Shown in pieces: positions 28,070 to 37,010 of a stretch of 64,000 nucleotides of DNA (within the stretch, counting starts at the first letter, position 1; each line of letters starts with the position of its first letter). Below the pieces are notes generated by a model that saw nothing but the letters and a program-made list of their open reading frames with translations, made no database searches and was not told the origin of the DNA. The DNA is from Planctomycetota bacterium (GTDB lineage: Bacteria > Planctomycetota > Phycisphaerae > Phycisphaerales > UBA1924): positions 62,001-126,000 of the forward strand of contig JACTNA010000019.1 of assembly GCA_014584315.1 (NCBI GenBank). The letters run 5' to 3'. Both the position numbers and the translations under genes were made by a program.

Positions 28070-28795
28070 TCACCGCTTGAAGAGGCCGTGTTGCCGGAGG
28101 TACGCCGACACGTTGTCCGCGACGAGCCTTGATGCGCGGGAATCGCCCAGCGGCTCCGTGCCGCAGCCGCACCTGATCTCCTCCCTGATCGCCGTCGCCG
28201 AGGCCCGGACAATCGGCGCGGGAGCGATCCGAGCACGCCATGCCGCTCGCTCAGCCGCCGTCCACTCGCCCGACGCTTCCAGCGCAGCATCCAGCGTCGC
28301 CGCATCGGCGATCGGCTCGCGCAGCACGACCACCGGCTCCGCGAGCGCCAGCACCTCGCGAAACTCGCGCCAGCGATGGAACGCGGCCGCCTGATCAGAC
28401 CCGATGAGGAATCGAAGCGACGCGCCGGGGGGCAGCACTCGCCTCGCGCGCCGCAGCGTCTCCACCCACCAACTCGGCTCGCTCCCGTCCCGTGGGGCAC
28501 GGTCGATCTCATCCGTCCACACAGCCGAACGTGGCAGATCGGCGATCGCCAGGTGCAGCATCGCCACCCGGTGCGCCACGCTCGTCGATGGCGCCTCCGA
28601 CTTGTGCGGCGAGCGGGCCGCGGGCACGAAGACCAGCCACGACCCCGGCGGCATCATCGCGTCGCGAGCGGCCGCGGCCGGCTCCGTGTGCCCGCGGTGC
28701 GGCGGGTCGAACGTCCCGCCGAAGAGCAGCACGCCCGGCGCATCGGGCGGGACCGGCATCGGCGTGACTGGCTCGTCGCGTGCCTCGGCCGCCAT
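28070..28795 (-). CDS. nadD: Nicotinate-nucleotide adenylyltransferase NadD
   Basis: A 241-residue nucleotidyltransferase of NAD synthesis, forming deamido-NAD from nicotinate mononucleotide and ATP. GGTFDPPHRGH is the (H/T)xGH-type motif near residue 30, PHK is seen in SPHKSE, and the C-terminal SATAIREEIR matches the ISSTxIR motif. ATG 28795 is chosen; the frame extends upstream without homology. It is convergent with the broken toxin gene and divergent from tRNA-Glu. Confidence 0.92.
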   Translation of the reverse strand: MAAEARDEPVTPMPVPPDAPGVLLFGGTFDPPHRGHTEPAAAARDAMMPPGSWLVFVPAARSPHKSEAPSTSVAHRVAMLHLAIADLPRSAVWTDEIDRAPRDGSEPSWWVETLRRARRVLPPGASLRFLIGSDQAAAFHRWREFREVLALAEPVVVLREPIADAATLDAALEASGEWTAAERAAWRARIAPAPIVRASATAIREEIRCGCGTEPLGDSRASRLVADNVSAYLRQHGLFKR

Positions 28796-28851
28796 GCCCG
28801 ATCCTACGCGCCGCACGGACCGCGTTCGGTGGCCGAACGGTAGCCGCGGGC

Positions 28852-28857
28852 TACAAT
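28852..28857 (+). promoter_or_regulatory. Candidate -10 box of tRNA-Glu
   Basis: TACAAT lies 12 bases before the tRNA start, a suitable distance for a short 5-prime leader. No good -35 element at 16-18 bases was seen. Confidence 0.35.
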
Positions 28858-28868
28858 GGCCCCGCACC

Positions 28869-28943
28869 GGCCCCGTCGTCTAGCCAGGTCCAGGACACCA
28901 GGTTTTCATCCTGGTAACACGGGTTCGAATCCCGTCGGGGTCA
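28869..28943 (+). tRNA. tRNA-Glu (TTC)
   Basis: A complete cloverleaf: acceptor GGCCCCG/CGGGGTC with one G-U pair, anticodon stem CCAGG/CCTGG with loop TTTTCAT giving TTC, T loop TTCGAAT, and discriminator A. CCA is not encoded. A second Glu isoacceptor (CTC) is at 43095-43169. Confidence 0.96.
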
Positions 28944-29026
28944 TTCCCCCTGCCCCGGTGCCGCGCCGCGACGCGCCCACCACGGTCGATCCGCATCGAA
29001 TGCGAGCGCGCCCGGCGAAGCCGCAA

Positions 29027-30406
29027 CTACCGCCGCTCCGCCGGTTGCACGATCCCCCGGCACTCGCCGAAGCCGATCCGCCGGAAGCCCTCGCGCTCGC
29101 AGAACGCCCTCATGATGACCTCGTCACCATCCTGGAGGAATGTTCGCTTCTCGCCCGTCGGCAGTTCGATCGGCGTTCGCTGCGAGCCTGGGACGACCCG
29201 CGGCGGTTCGGCCCACGGGTCGCCGTCCCAGGTGAGTTCGAGCAGGCAGCCGCGGTTCTCGCGGGCCGGGCCGCTGACCGTGCCGCTGGCGAGCAGGTCG
29301 CCGGGGCGGAGGTTGCACCCGTTGACGGTGTGGTGGGCGATCATCTGGGCGATCGTCCAGTACATGTGGCGGAAGGAGCCGCGGCTCAGGCGCACCGGCG
29401 AGAGGCCGCGCCGGCGCATGTCGGCCGACGCGAGCCAGACCTCGCAGGTGATGTCGATGCCGCCGAGGGCGCGGTCGGCCTCGTCGTCGAGGTAGGGAAG
29501 CGGGCGCGGGTCGCCCGGCGGCCGCTCGGAGGCGGGGACGCGGAAGGGGGCGAGGGCCTCCATCGTCACGATGAAGGGGCTGACGGTGGTGGCGAAACTC
29601 TTGGAGAGGAACGGCCCGAGCGGCTGGTACTCCCAGCGCTGGATGTCGCGGGCCGACCAGTCGTTGACGATGCACATGCCGAAGGCGTGCTCGGCCGCGC
29701 GGGCGAGGGGGATCGGCTCGCCGAGTTCGTTGCCGCGGCCGATGACGACGCCCATCTCCATCTCGTAGTCCAACATGCGGCACGGCCCGAAGCCCGGCGC
29801 GCCGCCTTCCTCGGCGGGCGGGAGTTGCCCGACGGGCCGGCGGATGGGCGTGCCGCCGGGCACGATGGACGAGGCCCGCCCGTGGTAGCCGATCGGGACG
29901 TGCTTGTAGTTCGGCAGGAGCGGATTGTCGGGCCGGAACATGCAGCCGACGTTGGTGGCATGGTGGACGGAGGCGTAGAAGTCGGTGTAGTCGCCCGCTG
30001 GCGGATTCTCGACGTAGCACTCGTCGGCGTCGAACAGGTGCTCGGAGACTTGTTTCTTCAGGCCGGACGGTGCTCCCGCGTCCAGCAGTTGCTGGAGCCG
30101 ACGGCGAATCCGGTGCGCGAGCGGTGTCCCGGCGCTCTGGTACAGCCCTTCGAACGACTCGATGTGGAAGAGCTCTTCGCCTCTCGGTGTGTCGCCCAGG
30201 AACGCGACGACATGGCTGAGTTCGAAGAGGTCGAGAATCTTGTCGCCGATGCGCACGCCGAGATGTTCCGGCATTCCCAGGTCGTTCGGATCGGCGACGT
30301 ACACAAAGGGCAGGTTCTGAATCGGGAAGTCCGTCCCCGGGTCGTTCGCCGACTCGACCCAACTCTCGAGGTTGGGGTCGTGGGTTTCGTTGATGTCGTG
30401 GGGCAT
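29027..30406 (-). CDS. fahA: Fumarylacetoacetase FahA
   Basis: A 459-residue fumarylacetoacetate hydrolase, the last step of tyrosine/homogentisate breakdown, cleaving fumarylacetoacetate to fumarate and acetoacetate. It begins with the SH3-like N-terminal domain (FPIQNLPFVYVAD) and continues with the catalytic C-terminal domain: DFYASVHHATNVGCMFRP, YHGRASSIVPGG, the metal ligands in DYEMEMGVVIG and VNDWSARDIQRWEY, and LLASGTVSG near the end. An AGGAG precedes the ATG. No hmgA or other pathway gene is adjacent. A 471-base repeat-bearing gap lies upstream. Confidence 0.95.
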   Translation of the reverse strand: MPHDINETHDPNLESWVESANDPGTDFPIQNLPFVYVADPNDLGMPEHLGVRIGDKILDLFELSHVVAFLGDTPRGEELFHIESFEGLYQSAGTPLAHRIRRRLQQLLDAGAPSGLKKQVSEHLFDADECYVENPPAGDYTDFYASVHHATNVGCMFRPDNPLLPNYKHVPIGYHGRASSIVPGGTPIRRPVGQLPPAEEGGAPGFGPCRMLDYEMEMGVVIGRGNELGEPIPLARAAEHAFGMCIVNDWSARDIQRWEYQPLGPFLSKSFATTVSPFIVTMEALAPFRVPASERPPGDPRPLPYLDDEADRALGGIDITCEVWLASADMRRRGLSPVRLSRGSFRHMYWTIAQMIAHHTVNGCNLRPGDLLASGTVSGPARENRGCLLELTWDGDPWAEPPRVVPGSQRTPIELPTGEKRTFLQDGDEVIMRAFCEREGFRRIGFGECRGIVQPAERR

Positions 30407-30490
30407 GGGTCACTCCTGTCCGCGAGGGCTACTCGAGAGGCCAGCCTCCTTGAAGCGTGTGGGAATCACGACACGGAGCCGCCCGTGTGC

Positions 30491-30599
30491 AGCCCCGAAC
30501 GGGGCGACCGGAATGTAGCCACGGGTGGAGCGGCGGCGAAGCCGACGCGGAACCCGTGGGTATGGTCGCGGATGAATGGAGCCCCGGAGGGGCGACGGA
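30491..30599 (+). repeat. Composite palindromic element, copy A
   Basis: It has three parts. The first is a GCCCCGAACGGGGC hairpin. The second runs from TGTAGCCACGGGTGGAGCG to GCGGAACCCGTGG, where CCACGGGT pairs with ACCCGTGG around a GCGGCG/CGCC core. The third is GCCCCGGAGGGGCGACGG. The same layout occurs inverted at 30638-30748. Confidence 0.85.
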
Positions 30600-30637
30600 A
30601 GAGGCGCCGTGACACCGACCGACCGCGCGCCGAGTCG

Positions 30638-30748
30638 CCATCGCCCCTTCGGGGCTTCGCAGGAAACTCATACTGCCACGGGTTCCGCTCCGCCGCGTGC
30701 GCGGCGACGCTCCACGCGTGGCTACAAGCCTGCGCCCCTTCGGGGCGA
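30638..30748 (-). repeat. Composite palindromic element, copy B (inverted)
   Basis: Read on the minus strand it repeats copy A in the same order: GCCCCGAAGGGGCG, TGTAGCCACGCGTGGAGCG, GCGGAACCCGTGG, GCCCCGAAGGGGCGATGG. The two copies face each other across about 38 bases. Confidence 0.85.
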
Positions 30749-30815
30749 AGACGCCGATCGACCACGCTCCAGCCGCACGGTTCGGGAGGAGGGAGACGTC
30801 CCCCTCCCCGACTCT

Positions 30816-30834
30816 CCCCCGCGGAGCGCGGGGG
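30816..30834. repeat. GC-rich hairpin CCCCCGC/GCGGGGG
   Basis: Seven-base arms with a five-base loop (GGAGC), just downstream of the orphan gene stop on its strand. It could act as its transcription stop or be another interspersed palindrome; no T tract follows. Confidence 0.5.
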
Positions 30835-30877
30835 ATGAAGGCGGAAGTAGACCCGGCTCGGTCGTCGCGGTTCTTCA

Positions 30878-31816
30878 TCACAGCCACCCAAACCCCCGCA
30901 GGTCGCCAACCGGCTCCTCGAACGAGCAGGAGCCGATCGAGAGGGCGAAGGAGGCGCGGATGCTGGTGATGCTCTCTGCGGCCCACTCGCGGCCTCGCCA
31001 CGCGGCGGCGGCGTCGGTGAAGGTGAACGCGGAGGGGTCGCGCTCGCTGAGGATCGCTACGAGGTCGTCGGGGGAGGCGCGGTCCTCGCGGGCGGCGACG
31101 GCGGCGAGCAAGACGTTGACGAACCCGTGCATGACCGCGCGGGGGGGGGAAGGCTCGTAGGTCAGGGGCTGCTCGGCGCGGACGGGGTGGTGGAGGCCGG
31201 CGGTCGCCTTGAAGGGCACGTCGCCGGCCGCGCAGGCGTGGAGCAAGGCGGCGATGCGTTCGGGCGCGGGGATGGCGTCGGGCGTCACGCCGCCGCAGCG
31301 GACCTTCGCGCACGCGCCGCTGCCGGAGAGCGCGGCCACCATCCCGCGGCAGTCGCGGTCGATCGGCAGTTCGTAGAACGGGAGGATGTCGCCCGGCACG
31401 TCGTCGAGCGTCTCGTCGATGAACGCCGCGCTCTCGGCCTTCATCTCGACCGCGTCGGCCCCGGCCAGCCCCCGGTCCTCGCGCGAGTGGCGTTCGTTGA
31501 ACTCGGCGATGCGGGCGAGCGCGTGCTCAAGCGGCAGGTCGGCGACGACCGTCACCCCCCACGGCTCCAGCGTGTCCGCGTGCTCGCGGTAGCCGCTCGT
31601 CGCGTACGTCCCCGGCATGAGCGCGGCGCCGTGCTCGCTCAGTGCGTCGAGCCGTGATGCCGCGCAGACGAACCGCCCGAGCATCCAGGCGTCCTCGCCC
31701 ATCCGGTCGCGGGCGTACGACTCGACCGCCCGCTGCATCCCGTGCCCGGTCGGCGGGAACAGGCCCGCATAGTCGAACAGGCCGGCGACCAGCGCGCAGA
31801 GTGATTCGGTCGGCAT
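30878..31816 (-). CDS. Conserved-looking protein of unknown function
   Basis: A 312-residue soluble protein that could not be assigned to a named family. Visible landmarks are LFDYAGLFPPTGHGMQRAV at the start, GRFVCAASRLDAL, EMKAESAAFIDE, FYELPIDRD, AKVRCGGVTPDAIP and FKATAGLHHPVR, with periodic charged strand ends that would suit a TIM-barrel-like enzyme. The KATAGLHHP and KxRCGG segments look like active-site loops. It follows the esterase fusion gene by 21 bases on the same strand, so it is the third gene of that operon. A nine-base G run (31141-31149) lies in the coding region. Confidence 0.7.
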   Translation of the reverse strand: MPTESLCALVAGLFDYAGLFPPTGHGMQRAVESYARDRMGEDAWMLGRFVCAASRLDALSEHGAALMPGTYATSGYREHADTLEPWGVTVVADLPLEHALARIAEFNERHSREDRGLAGADAVEMKAESAAFIDETLDDVPGDILPFYELPIDRDCRGMVAALSGSGACAKVRCGGVTPDAIPAPERIAALLHACAAGDVPFKATAGLHHPVRAEQPLTYEPSPPRAVMHGFVNVLLAAVAAREDRASPDDLVAILSERDPSAFTFTDAAAAWRGREWAAESITSIRASFALSIGSCSFEEPVGDLRGFGWL

Positions 31817-31837
31817 GGGGCAGCATAGGGCCTGGCT

Positions 31838-33397
31838 TCACTTCGCGAGTCTGGCGACCAGACGCCAGACCGTGTGCGGCTCCAGACGCCGTCCGGTCTC
31901 CGCGTTGAAGCGCGCCACGAGCGACTCAAACTCCGGCGTGTACGGCAGCCGATCGCGCTGGCCGAGCGTGCCGGCCGCCTCCACCACAAGCGACGACAGC
32001 AGCGCCTCCTCGCGCTCGTCGATCCTCGGCGGCGCGGTCGCCGCGCGACCGAGTCGCGGCAGCCGCCCCGCCTTGCGAAGGTTGTGCAGCCGGTGGAAAA
32101 CGCCCCGCTCGTCGAGGCCCGTCGCCTCCTTCACCGAGGCGAAGAGCGACGCGAACTCGAGCGTGTAGGGCAGGTCGTCGAGCGTCCGCCGCTCGCGCTC
32201 GTATGCGCCGATGAGCGCGGCGTCGCTCGCCTCCTCACCCGCCTCGAAAAGGGCGGGCTGTTCGGCCGTGCCGGGGCGGGCGCTCTCTCCCGGCCCGCGC
32301 TGCCCGGATGCGAGCGAGGCCAGCCACGGCCCCATCGACTCGCCGGGCCGCTTCGCGGGGTCGAGAAAGTCCCAGAGGCACCGCTCGAACAACGAGTGCC
32401 GGCGCGCGTTGGCGATCCCGCCGTCGAAGTGCCCGTAGGGAACGACGAACCGCCAGCGCCGGCCCGGGTCCGCCCCCAGCGCATTGAACACTCCGGCGGC
32501 GGCGGGCGCGGGCACGGTGTCGTCCCGCTCCGCGAGCATGCCGAGAGCGTGGCAGCGGACGCGAGTCGCGTGGACCGCCGCGTCGCAGAGCCGCAGCGTC
32601 TCGACGATGCGCTCGCGGCGCAGGTGATTCGCGGCCAGGAGCGCCCAGACCTCCGCGCCCAGGCCGCGGGCGCAGCGTGAGCGTTCCTCCAGCCGCCAGG
32701 TCCAGTCCCCGAGACTCGGCAACGCCACGGCGATGCGGTCGATCCGCAGCACGGGCACGAGCGCGGAAGCCGCGACGATCGCCAGCCCGCCGCCGAACGA
32801 CGTGCCGTGCAGGAAGATCGGCGCCTCCATGCCGGCCCGCTCGCGCAGACGCCGCGCGAGCGCACGGCAGGCGTTCGCGGCGTCGGCGACGGCCTGCGGC
32901 AACACCCAGTTCATCGCGTCCTCGGGCGCGCGAACTTCGGTGTCCAGGCCCACGCTGATCCAGCCGAACGGCGCGGCCGACGGCGAGCACAGGTCGCCCG
33001 CATCCACCTGCGACCCGGGGTAGCCGCGCACGCGCACGATCAGCACCGCCACGCCGCGCGCCGCCAGCGCCCGCCAGCGCTCCGCGTCTTCGGCCAGCCG
33101 CGCCGGCCGACCGTACCCGTGCAGCGTCACCAGCCCGGCCCGCACCGGCACGCCATCGGGCGGCTCGACGAGCGTGCACCCGATGCGCACGCTGCGCACG
33201 CTCTCGAACCACAGCCCCGCCGTCGGGTCGCCCGGGTCGCGCTCACCGTGCGTCCACGGTTCCAGCGCAGGCTCGGCCGCGAACGCCGCCTCGCGCCACC
33301 GCTTCCAGAAGACCGAATGCGGCGGCGAAGGCGCGGTGTCCGCGACGTGCGCGAGCGTCCGCACCACGCTCAACCCGAAATCGTCCGGCTCGTTCAT
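31838..33397 (-). CDS. Acetyl-xylan-esterase-like alpha/beta hydrolase with duplicated C-terminal module
   Basis: A 519-residue protein. Residues about 60-370 look like an AXE1-type alpha/beta hydrolase: oxyanion-type LHGYGRP, RVRGYPGSQ, nucleophile Ser200 in GTSFGGG, an acidic residue in AERDDTVP and His in YGHFDGG. The C-terminus carries two related segments, 409-448 and 484-519, both beginning LPYTxEFxSL and continuing to a TG-x-HxVWRxL-like helix; the spacing suggests small helical binding modules. No signal peptide is seen, so it may act in the cytoplasm, which is odd for a xylan esterase. Its ATG overlaps the upstream stop in an ATGA. Confidence 0.72.
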   Translation of the reverse strand: MNEPDDFGLSVVRTLAHVADTAPSPPHSVFWKRWREAAFAAEPALEPWTHGERDPGDPTAGLWFESVRSVRIGCTLVEPPDGVPVRAGLVTLHGYGRPARLAEDAERWRALAARGVAVLIVRVRGYPGSQVDAGDLCSPSAAPFGWISVGLDTEVRAPEDAMNWVLPQAVADAANACRALARRLRERAGMEAPIFLHGTSFGGGLAIVAASALVPVLRIDRIAVALPSLGDWTWRLEERSRCARGLGAEVWALLAANHLRRERIVETLRLCDAAVHATRVRCHALGMLAERDDTVPAPAAAGVFNALGADPGRRWRFVVPYGHFDGGIANARRHSLFERCLWDFLDPAKRPGESMGPWLASLASGQRGPGESARPGTAEQPALFEAGEEASDAALIGAYERERRTLDDLPYTLEFASLFASVKEATGLDERGVFHRLHNLRKAGRLPRLGRAATAPPRIDEREEALLSSLVVEAAGTLGQRDRLPYTPEFESLVARFNAETGRRLEPHTVWRLVARLAK

Positions 33398-34671
33398 TCG
33401 CCCGGAAGGCTACGCTGGCGATCCTCGCCCGGGGCGCGCTCGGCGGCGAGGCGCAGCAGCGCGTCGGCGTCGAACGCCGCGCCCCAGATCTGGCTGCTCG
33501 CCCGCTGCTCGCCCTCGGCCAGCGGCCCGCGCTGGGCGACCCACAGCACGTGCCGACCGTCCGCGCTGAACGCCGGCAGCCCGTCGAACCCGTCCGCGTG
33601 CGTGATGCGGACGCGCCACAGGTCCTTCAGCGGCGTGTCCGGCGCGAACCGCACCGCGAACACCTCGTAGTTGTGGTGCCCGACCTCGCTCGACGCGTAG
33701 ACGATGAAGTCCATCGACGGGTGCCAGAACGGCGCCCAGTTCACGTAGGCGTTGTCGCTCAGGGCGATCTCGCGCCTCAGCCCGACGGGCGCGCCGTCGC
33801 CGTCGAACTCCAACTCGCCCACGAACAACTGCAACTCGTTGTCCCCGCGACGGTCCGAGCGGTAGCAGATCCACGCGCCATCCGGCGAGAAGAACGGCCC
33901 GCCGTCGTACCCGTCCGCGACCACGATCGGCGTGTGCCGACCGGTCCGAGAGTCATAGACGTAGATGTCCGCGTCGGGCTTCCCCAGGCGGGCGCTCTTC
34001 TCATCGTCCACGTTCGCGTACAGCACGAACCGACCGTCCGCCGACCACGAGCACTCCGCGTCGTAGCCCGGCCGCTCGAAGATCGGCGTTGCCGCCAGTT
34101 GGTGCGGCTCCCACGCCGGCTCGGCCCGACCGGGGTGCATCGCCCGCCAGATTTCGGGCACGACGCGAGTCACCACCTCCATCTCCGACGGAAACTGCCA
34201 GACGTACCGGCCCTCGCCGCGCTGGTAGCCCGGGCCGCTGTGCGCGGCCGGAGCCACGAGCGTCGAGCCGAACATGACCTCCCACGGCCGGAGCGGGTGG
34301 AACCAGCCGCAGGTGTTCGCCGAACCCGGCGGACTGATCAGGACCGGCTCCCCAAGCCCGACGAGATCCCCCGAATCGTCGTACCTGACTTCGGCCACGT
34401 ACATCGAGTAGTGCGCGTCAGGACGAACACCCGAGGGCGGCACGGGGATCGCCTGGAAGATGACCCACGTCGCGTCGGCGTTGAAGTACTGCTCGCCCGC
34501 ACGAAGAAACCGCTCGCGCGGCGTCAACTGCACGTGCCGACCGAGCACCGGAGGTTCGAGCGCCCGCCATTCGAGCGGGTCGCCGCTCGGCGCGCCGCCC
34601 GGCTGTGCGATCGAAGGTGACGCGGAGAGCAGGATGCTACCGAGGAGCGCGGCGGTCGCGGTTCGTGTCAT
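33394..34671 (-). CDS. Secreted PD40/TolB-like beta-propeller protein
   Basis: A 425-residue protein with a signal peptide (cleavage near SIAQP) and repeated PD40-type blades, such as ECSWSADGRFVLYANVDDE, GPFFSPDGAWICYRSDRRGDNELQLF, APFWHPSMDFIVYASSEVG and LPAFSADGRHVLWVAQRG. These propellers usually bind peptides or carbohydrates in the periplasm; there is no peptidase domain. The first gene of an operon with the esterase fusion (four-base ATGA overlap) and an orphan enzyme-like gene. It is divergent from the RluA gene. Confidence 0.82.
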   Translation of the reverse strand: MTRTATAALLGSILLSASPSIAQPGGAPSGDPLEWRALEPPVLGRHVQLTPRERFLRAGEQYFNADATWVIFQAIPVPPSGVRPDAHYSMYVAEVRYDDSGDLVGLGEPVLISPPGSANTCGWFHPLRPWEVMFGSTLVAPAAHSGPGYQRGEGRYVWQFPSEMEVVTRVVPEIWRAMHPGRAEPAWEPHQLAATPIFERPGYDAECSWSADGRFVLYANVDDEKSARLGKPDADIYVYDSRTGRHTPIVVADGYDGGPFFSPDGAWICYRSDRRGDNELQLFVGELEFDGDGAPVGLRREIALSDNAYVNWAPFWHPSMDFIVYASSEVGHHNYEVFAVRFAPDTPLKDLWRVRITHADGFDGLPAFSADGRHVLWVAQRGPLAEGEQRASSQIWGAAFDADALLRLAAERAPGEDRQRSLPGE

Positions 34672-34751
34672 CGTCGGGTTCCGGGTGGCGGCCGGGCGGG
34701 GGATTCCGTCCCGGTCGGCAAGGGTAGCCGCGCGCCCGCGTACCGTCCCCC

Positions 34752-35414
34752 GTGCGGCCCGATCCCGGCATCCCGATCCTGCACCGCCACGAGGGCTTCG
34801 TCATCGTGGACAAGCCCACCTGCCTGCTCTCCGTCCCCGGCCGCGGGCCGCACAACGCCGACTGCGTCACCGCCCGTGTCGCCGCGCTCATCCCCGAGGC
34901 CACCGGGCCAATGGCCGTCCACCGACTCGACTACGAGACCAGCGGCCTCATGGTCGTCGCGCTGAATGCGCCGACCCACCGCGCGCTCTCGATCCTCTTC
35001 GAGCAACACAAGACCCGCAAACGCTACGTCGCGATCCTCGAAGGCGAGGTCGAGGGCGATGAGGGCCGCGTCGAACTCCCGATCAGGGCGGACTGGCCCA
35101 ACCGCCCGCGCCAGATCGTCGACTTCGAGCACGGAAGACCGTCGACCACGCTCTGGCGCGCCATCGGGCGGGAAGCGGGGCGAACGCGCGTCGAGTTCCG
35201 TCCCCTGACCGGCCGCACGCACCAGCTCCGCGTCCACGCCGCCACCCCGCGCGAGCGCGGCGGCCTCGGCGCGCCGATCGTCGGCGACCCGCTCTACGGC
35301 ACGGGCACGCAGGCCCGGCGGATGATGTTGCACGCCCAAACGCTCGCCTTCCCAAGCCCCGTCACCGGGGAATGGCTGGAGTTCCGAAGCCAGTCCACCC
35401 TCGACATGCCGTAG
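34752..35414 (+). CDS. RluA family RNA pseudouridine synthase
   Basis: A 220-residue pseudouridine synthase. HRLDYETSG at 57-66 holds the catalytic Asp60, with KRYVAILEG, and the C-terminal LTGRTHQLRVHAA and IVGDPLYG motifs confirm the RluA group. It lacks an S4 domain, as in RluA, which acts on 23S rRNA and tRNAs; the exact target is not predictable. The start codon is GTG. It is divergent from the PD40 gene over 80 bases. Confidence 0.9.
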   Translation: MRPDPGIPILHRHEGFVIVDKPTCLLSVPGRGPHNADCVTARVAALIPEATGPMAVHRLDYETSGLMVVALNAPTHRALSILFEQHKTRKRYVAILEGEVEGDEGRVELPIRADWPNRPRQIVDFEHGRPSTTLWRAIGREAGRTRVEFRPLTGRTHQLRVHAATPRERGGLGAPIVGDPLYGTGTQARRMMLHAQTLAFPSPVTGEWLEFRSQSTLDMP

Positions 35415-35618
35415 AGCCGCTTCACCGCCCCCGCACCACTCGACCGCTCCGGGAGCAGGACCTTCCCCGGTCGAGACGGGGCGCCTCGTCGGCTGTGCGG
35501 ACGACTCGATGGCCCGTCGTCCTGTCCGGGCGCCAGGCGCGGTTTCCGGTACAATCGCGCCGATCGCGGGAACCTCGGGCCGTCCGGCACGACCCCGCGC
35601 CCGCTCCGGAGAAGACCC

Positions 35619-37010
35619 ATGGCAGCGAACCCGACGTCCGTGTCCAGGCGTGACTTCCTCCAGACGGCCGCCGTGCTCGGCGCGGCCGCGTTCGTTGCGC
35701 CCGGCGTCGGGTACGCCAGGCCGGCCCGGGCCTCAAGCAAGCTCCGAGTCCTCTCGATCGGCGTCATCGGCACGATCGGCGGCGCGGACCGGCACAACAT
35801 CGCCTCCCACCCGCTCGCCGAGATCGTCGGACTGTGCGACGTCGACGCCAACGCCCTCGCCGAGGCCGCCCGGGAGCACCCCGACGCCTTCACCTGCGCC
35901 GACTACCGCGAAGCGTTCGACAGGCACGGCGATGCCTTCGACGGCGTCATCGTCGCGACCCCCGACCACTCCCACTGCGCGATCATGACGCTCGCCCTCG
36001 AGCGCGGCAAGCACGTCTACGGCCAGAAGCCGCTCGTGCAGCAACTCGAGGAACTCGACCTGCTCGAACGCGCCGCACGCGCCCGGCCCAACCTCGTCAC
36101 GCAGGTCGGCGCCCAGCGCATCGAGCACGCGCCGCGACGCGCCGCCGTGGACATCCTGCGCAGCGGCGCCCTGGGCAAGGTCATCGAGGTCCACATCACC
36201 TTCGGCAACGGGTCGCTCGCGGGAGGGCACTATTTCGCCGACGGCACGCTCGGAGACCCGATCGACCCGCCCGCCGGTTTCAACTACGACCTGTGGCTGA
36301 ACGGGGCGCAGCACGAGCCGTGCCGACCGCAGATGGTCCAACGCCAGTGGCGCAGCTGGTGGAACTACGGCGGCGGGCAGATCACGGACTGGGTCGTCCA
36401 CCTCACCGACGTCCTCTTCTACGCCTTCCCCGAACTGACCAGCCCGGTTCGGGTCTGCTCCCGGACCCCGTCGCGGAACCTGACCCACTTCCACGCCGAT
36501 CGAGTGCTCTCCACGGTGACCTACGCCGTGAACAGCGCCCGCTTCGCGAACACAACCTGCAACTTCTACTTCTACGACTCGAACATGCGCCCCGATCGCG
36601 CGCACCTCGGCATCGGAGAGGGCGAGTGGCCCAGCGGCATCGTCACCATCGTCGTCTGCGAGGGCGGCACGCTCGTCCTCGCGCCGGAAGGGCCTCTCGA
36701 AATCTGGCGCGACGCACGCAAGACCGACGGCATGGAGTGGCCGGGGCTTCCGCCCTACGAGAAGTTCAGCCACTGGCACGCCTGGGTCGACAAGGCCCTG
36801 GGACGCGATACCCCCCACCTCTGGATGCCCTTCGACATCGGCATCCGCTGCACCGAGCCGGGACTCCTCGCCGTCAAGGCCGCCAGGTACCCCGGACAGT
36901 CGCTGGAGTGGGACCGCAGGAGCCTCTCGTTCACGAACCATGCTGAGGCGAACCGGACCCTCGTACGGCGCGAGTACCGGTCGGGATTCGAGCCGGTCCG
37001 CTTCAAGTAG
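35619..37010 (+). CDS. Gfo/Idh/MocA family oxidoreductase with Tat signal
   Basis: A 463-residue NAD(P)-dependent sugar dehydrogenase-like protein. It has a twin-arginine leader (SRRDFLQTAAVLGAAAFVAPG), then a Rossmann domain (IGVIGTIGGADRHNI, EIVGLCDVDANAL, DGVIVATPDHSHC). The expected EKP motif reads GQKPLVQQ, so the usual Glu is Gln. The C-terminal substrate domain has WRSWWNYGGGQITDWVVHLTD. Exported members of this family are abundant in planctomycetes and are linked to sugar or glycan turnover. A TACAAT at 35550-35555 could be the -10 box. It appears monocistronic. Confidence 0.88.
   Translation: MAANPTSVSRRDFLQTAAVLGAAAFVAPGVGYARPARASSKLRVLSIGVIGTIGGADRHNIASHPLAEIVGLCDVDANALAEAAREHPDAFTCADYREAFDRHGDAFDGVIVATPDHSHCAIMTLALERGKHVYGQKPLVQQLEELDLLERAARARPNLVTQVGAQRIEHAPRRAAVDILRSGALGKVIEVHITFGNGSLAGGHYFADGTLGDPIDPPAGFNYDLWLNGAQHEPCRPQMVQRQWRSWWNYGGGQITDWVVHLTDVLFYAFPELTSPVRVCSRTPSRNLTHFHADRVLSTVTYAVNSARFANTTCNFYFYDSNMRPDRAHLGIGEGEWPSGIVTIVVCEGGTLVLAPEGPLEIWRDARKTDGMEWPGLPPYEKFSHWHAWVDKALGRDTPHLWMPFDIGIRCTEPGLLAVKAARYPGQSLEWDRRSLSFTNHAEANRTLVRREYRSGFEPVRFK

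Larger units (their letters stand above)
30407..30877. other. Gene-free interval with palindromic elements
   Basis: About 470 bases between fahA and an orphan gene, holding two inverted copies of a complex palindromic element and a further hairpin (listed separately). No coding sequence is supported. Confidence 0.75.

Noticed and set aside
30429..31313. A 294-residue Arg-rich frame across the palindromic elements and the orphan gene
   Set aside because: It reads through hairpins and the shifted frame of a better gene; the composition is non-biological.
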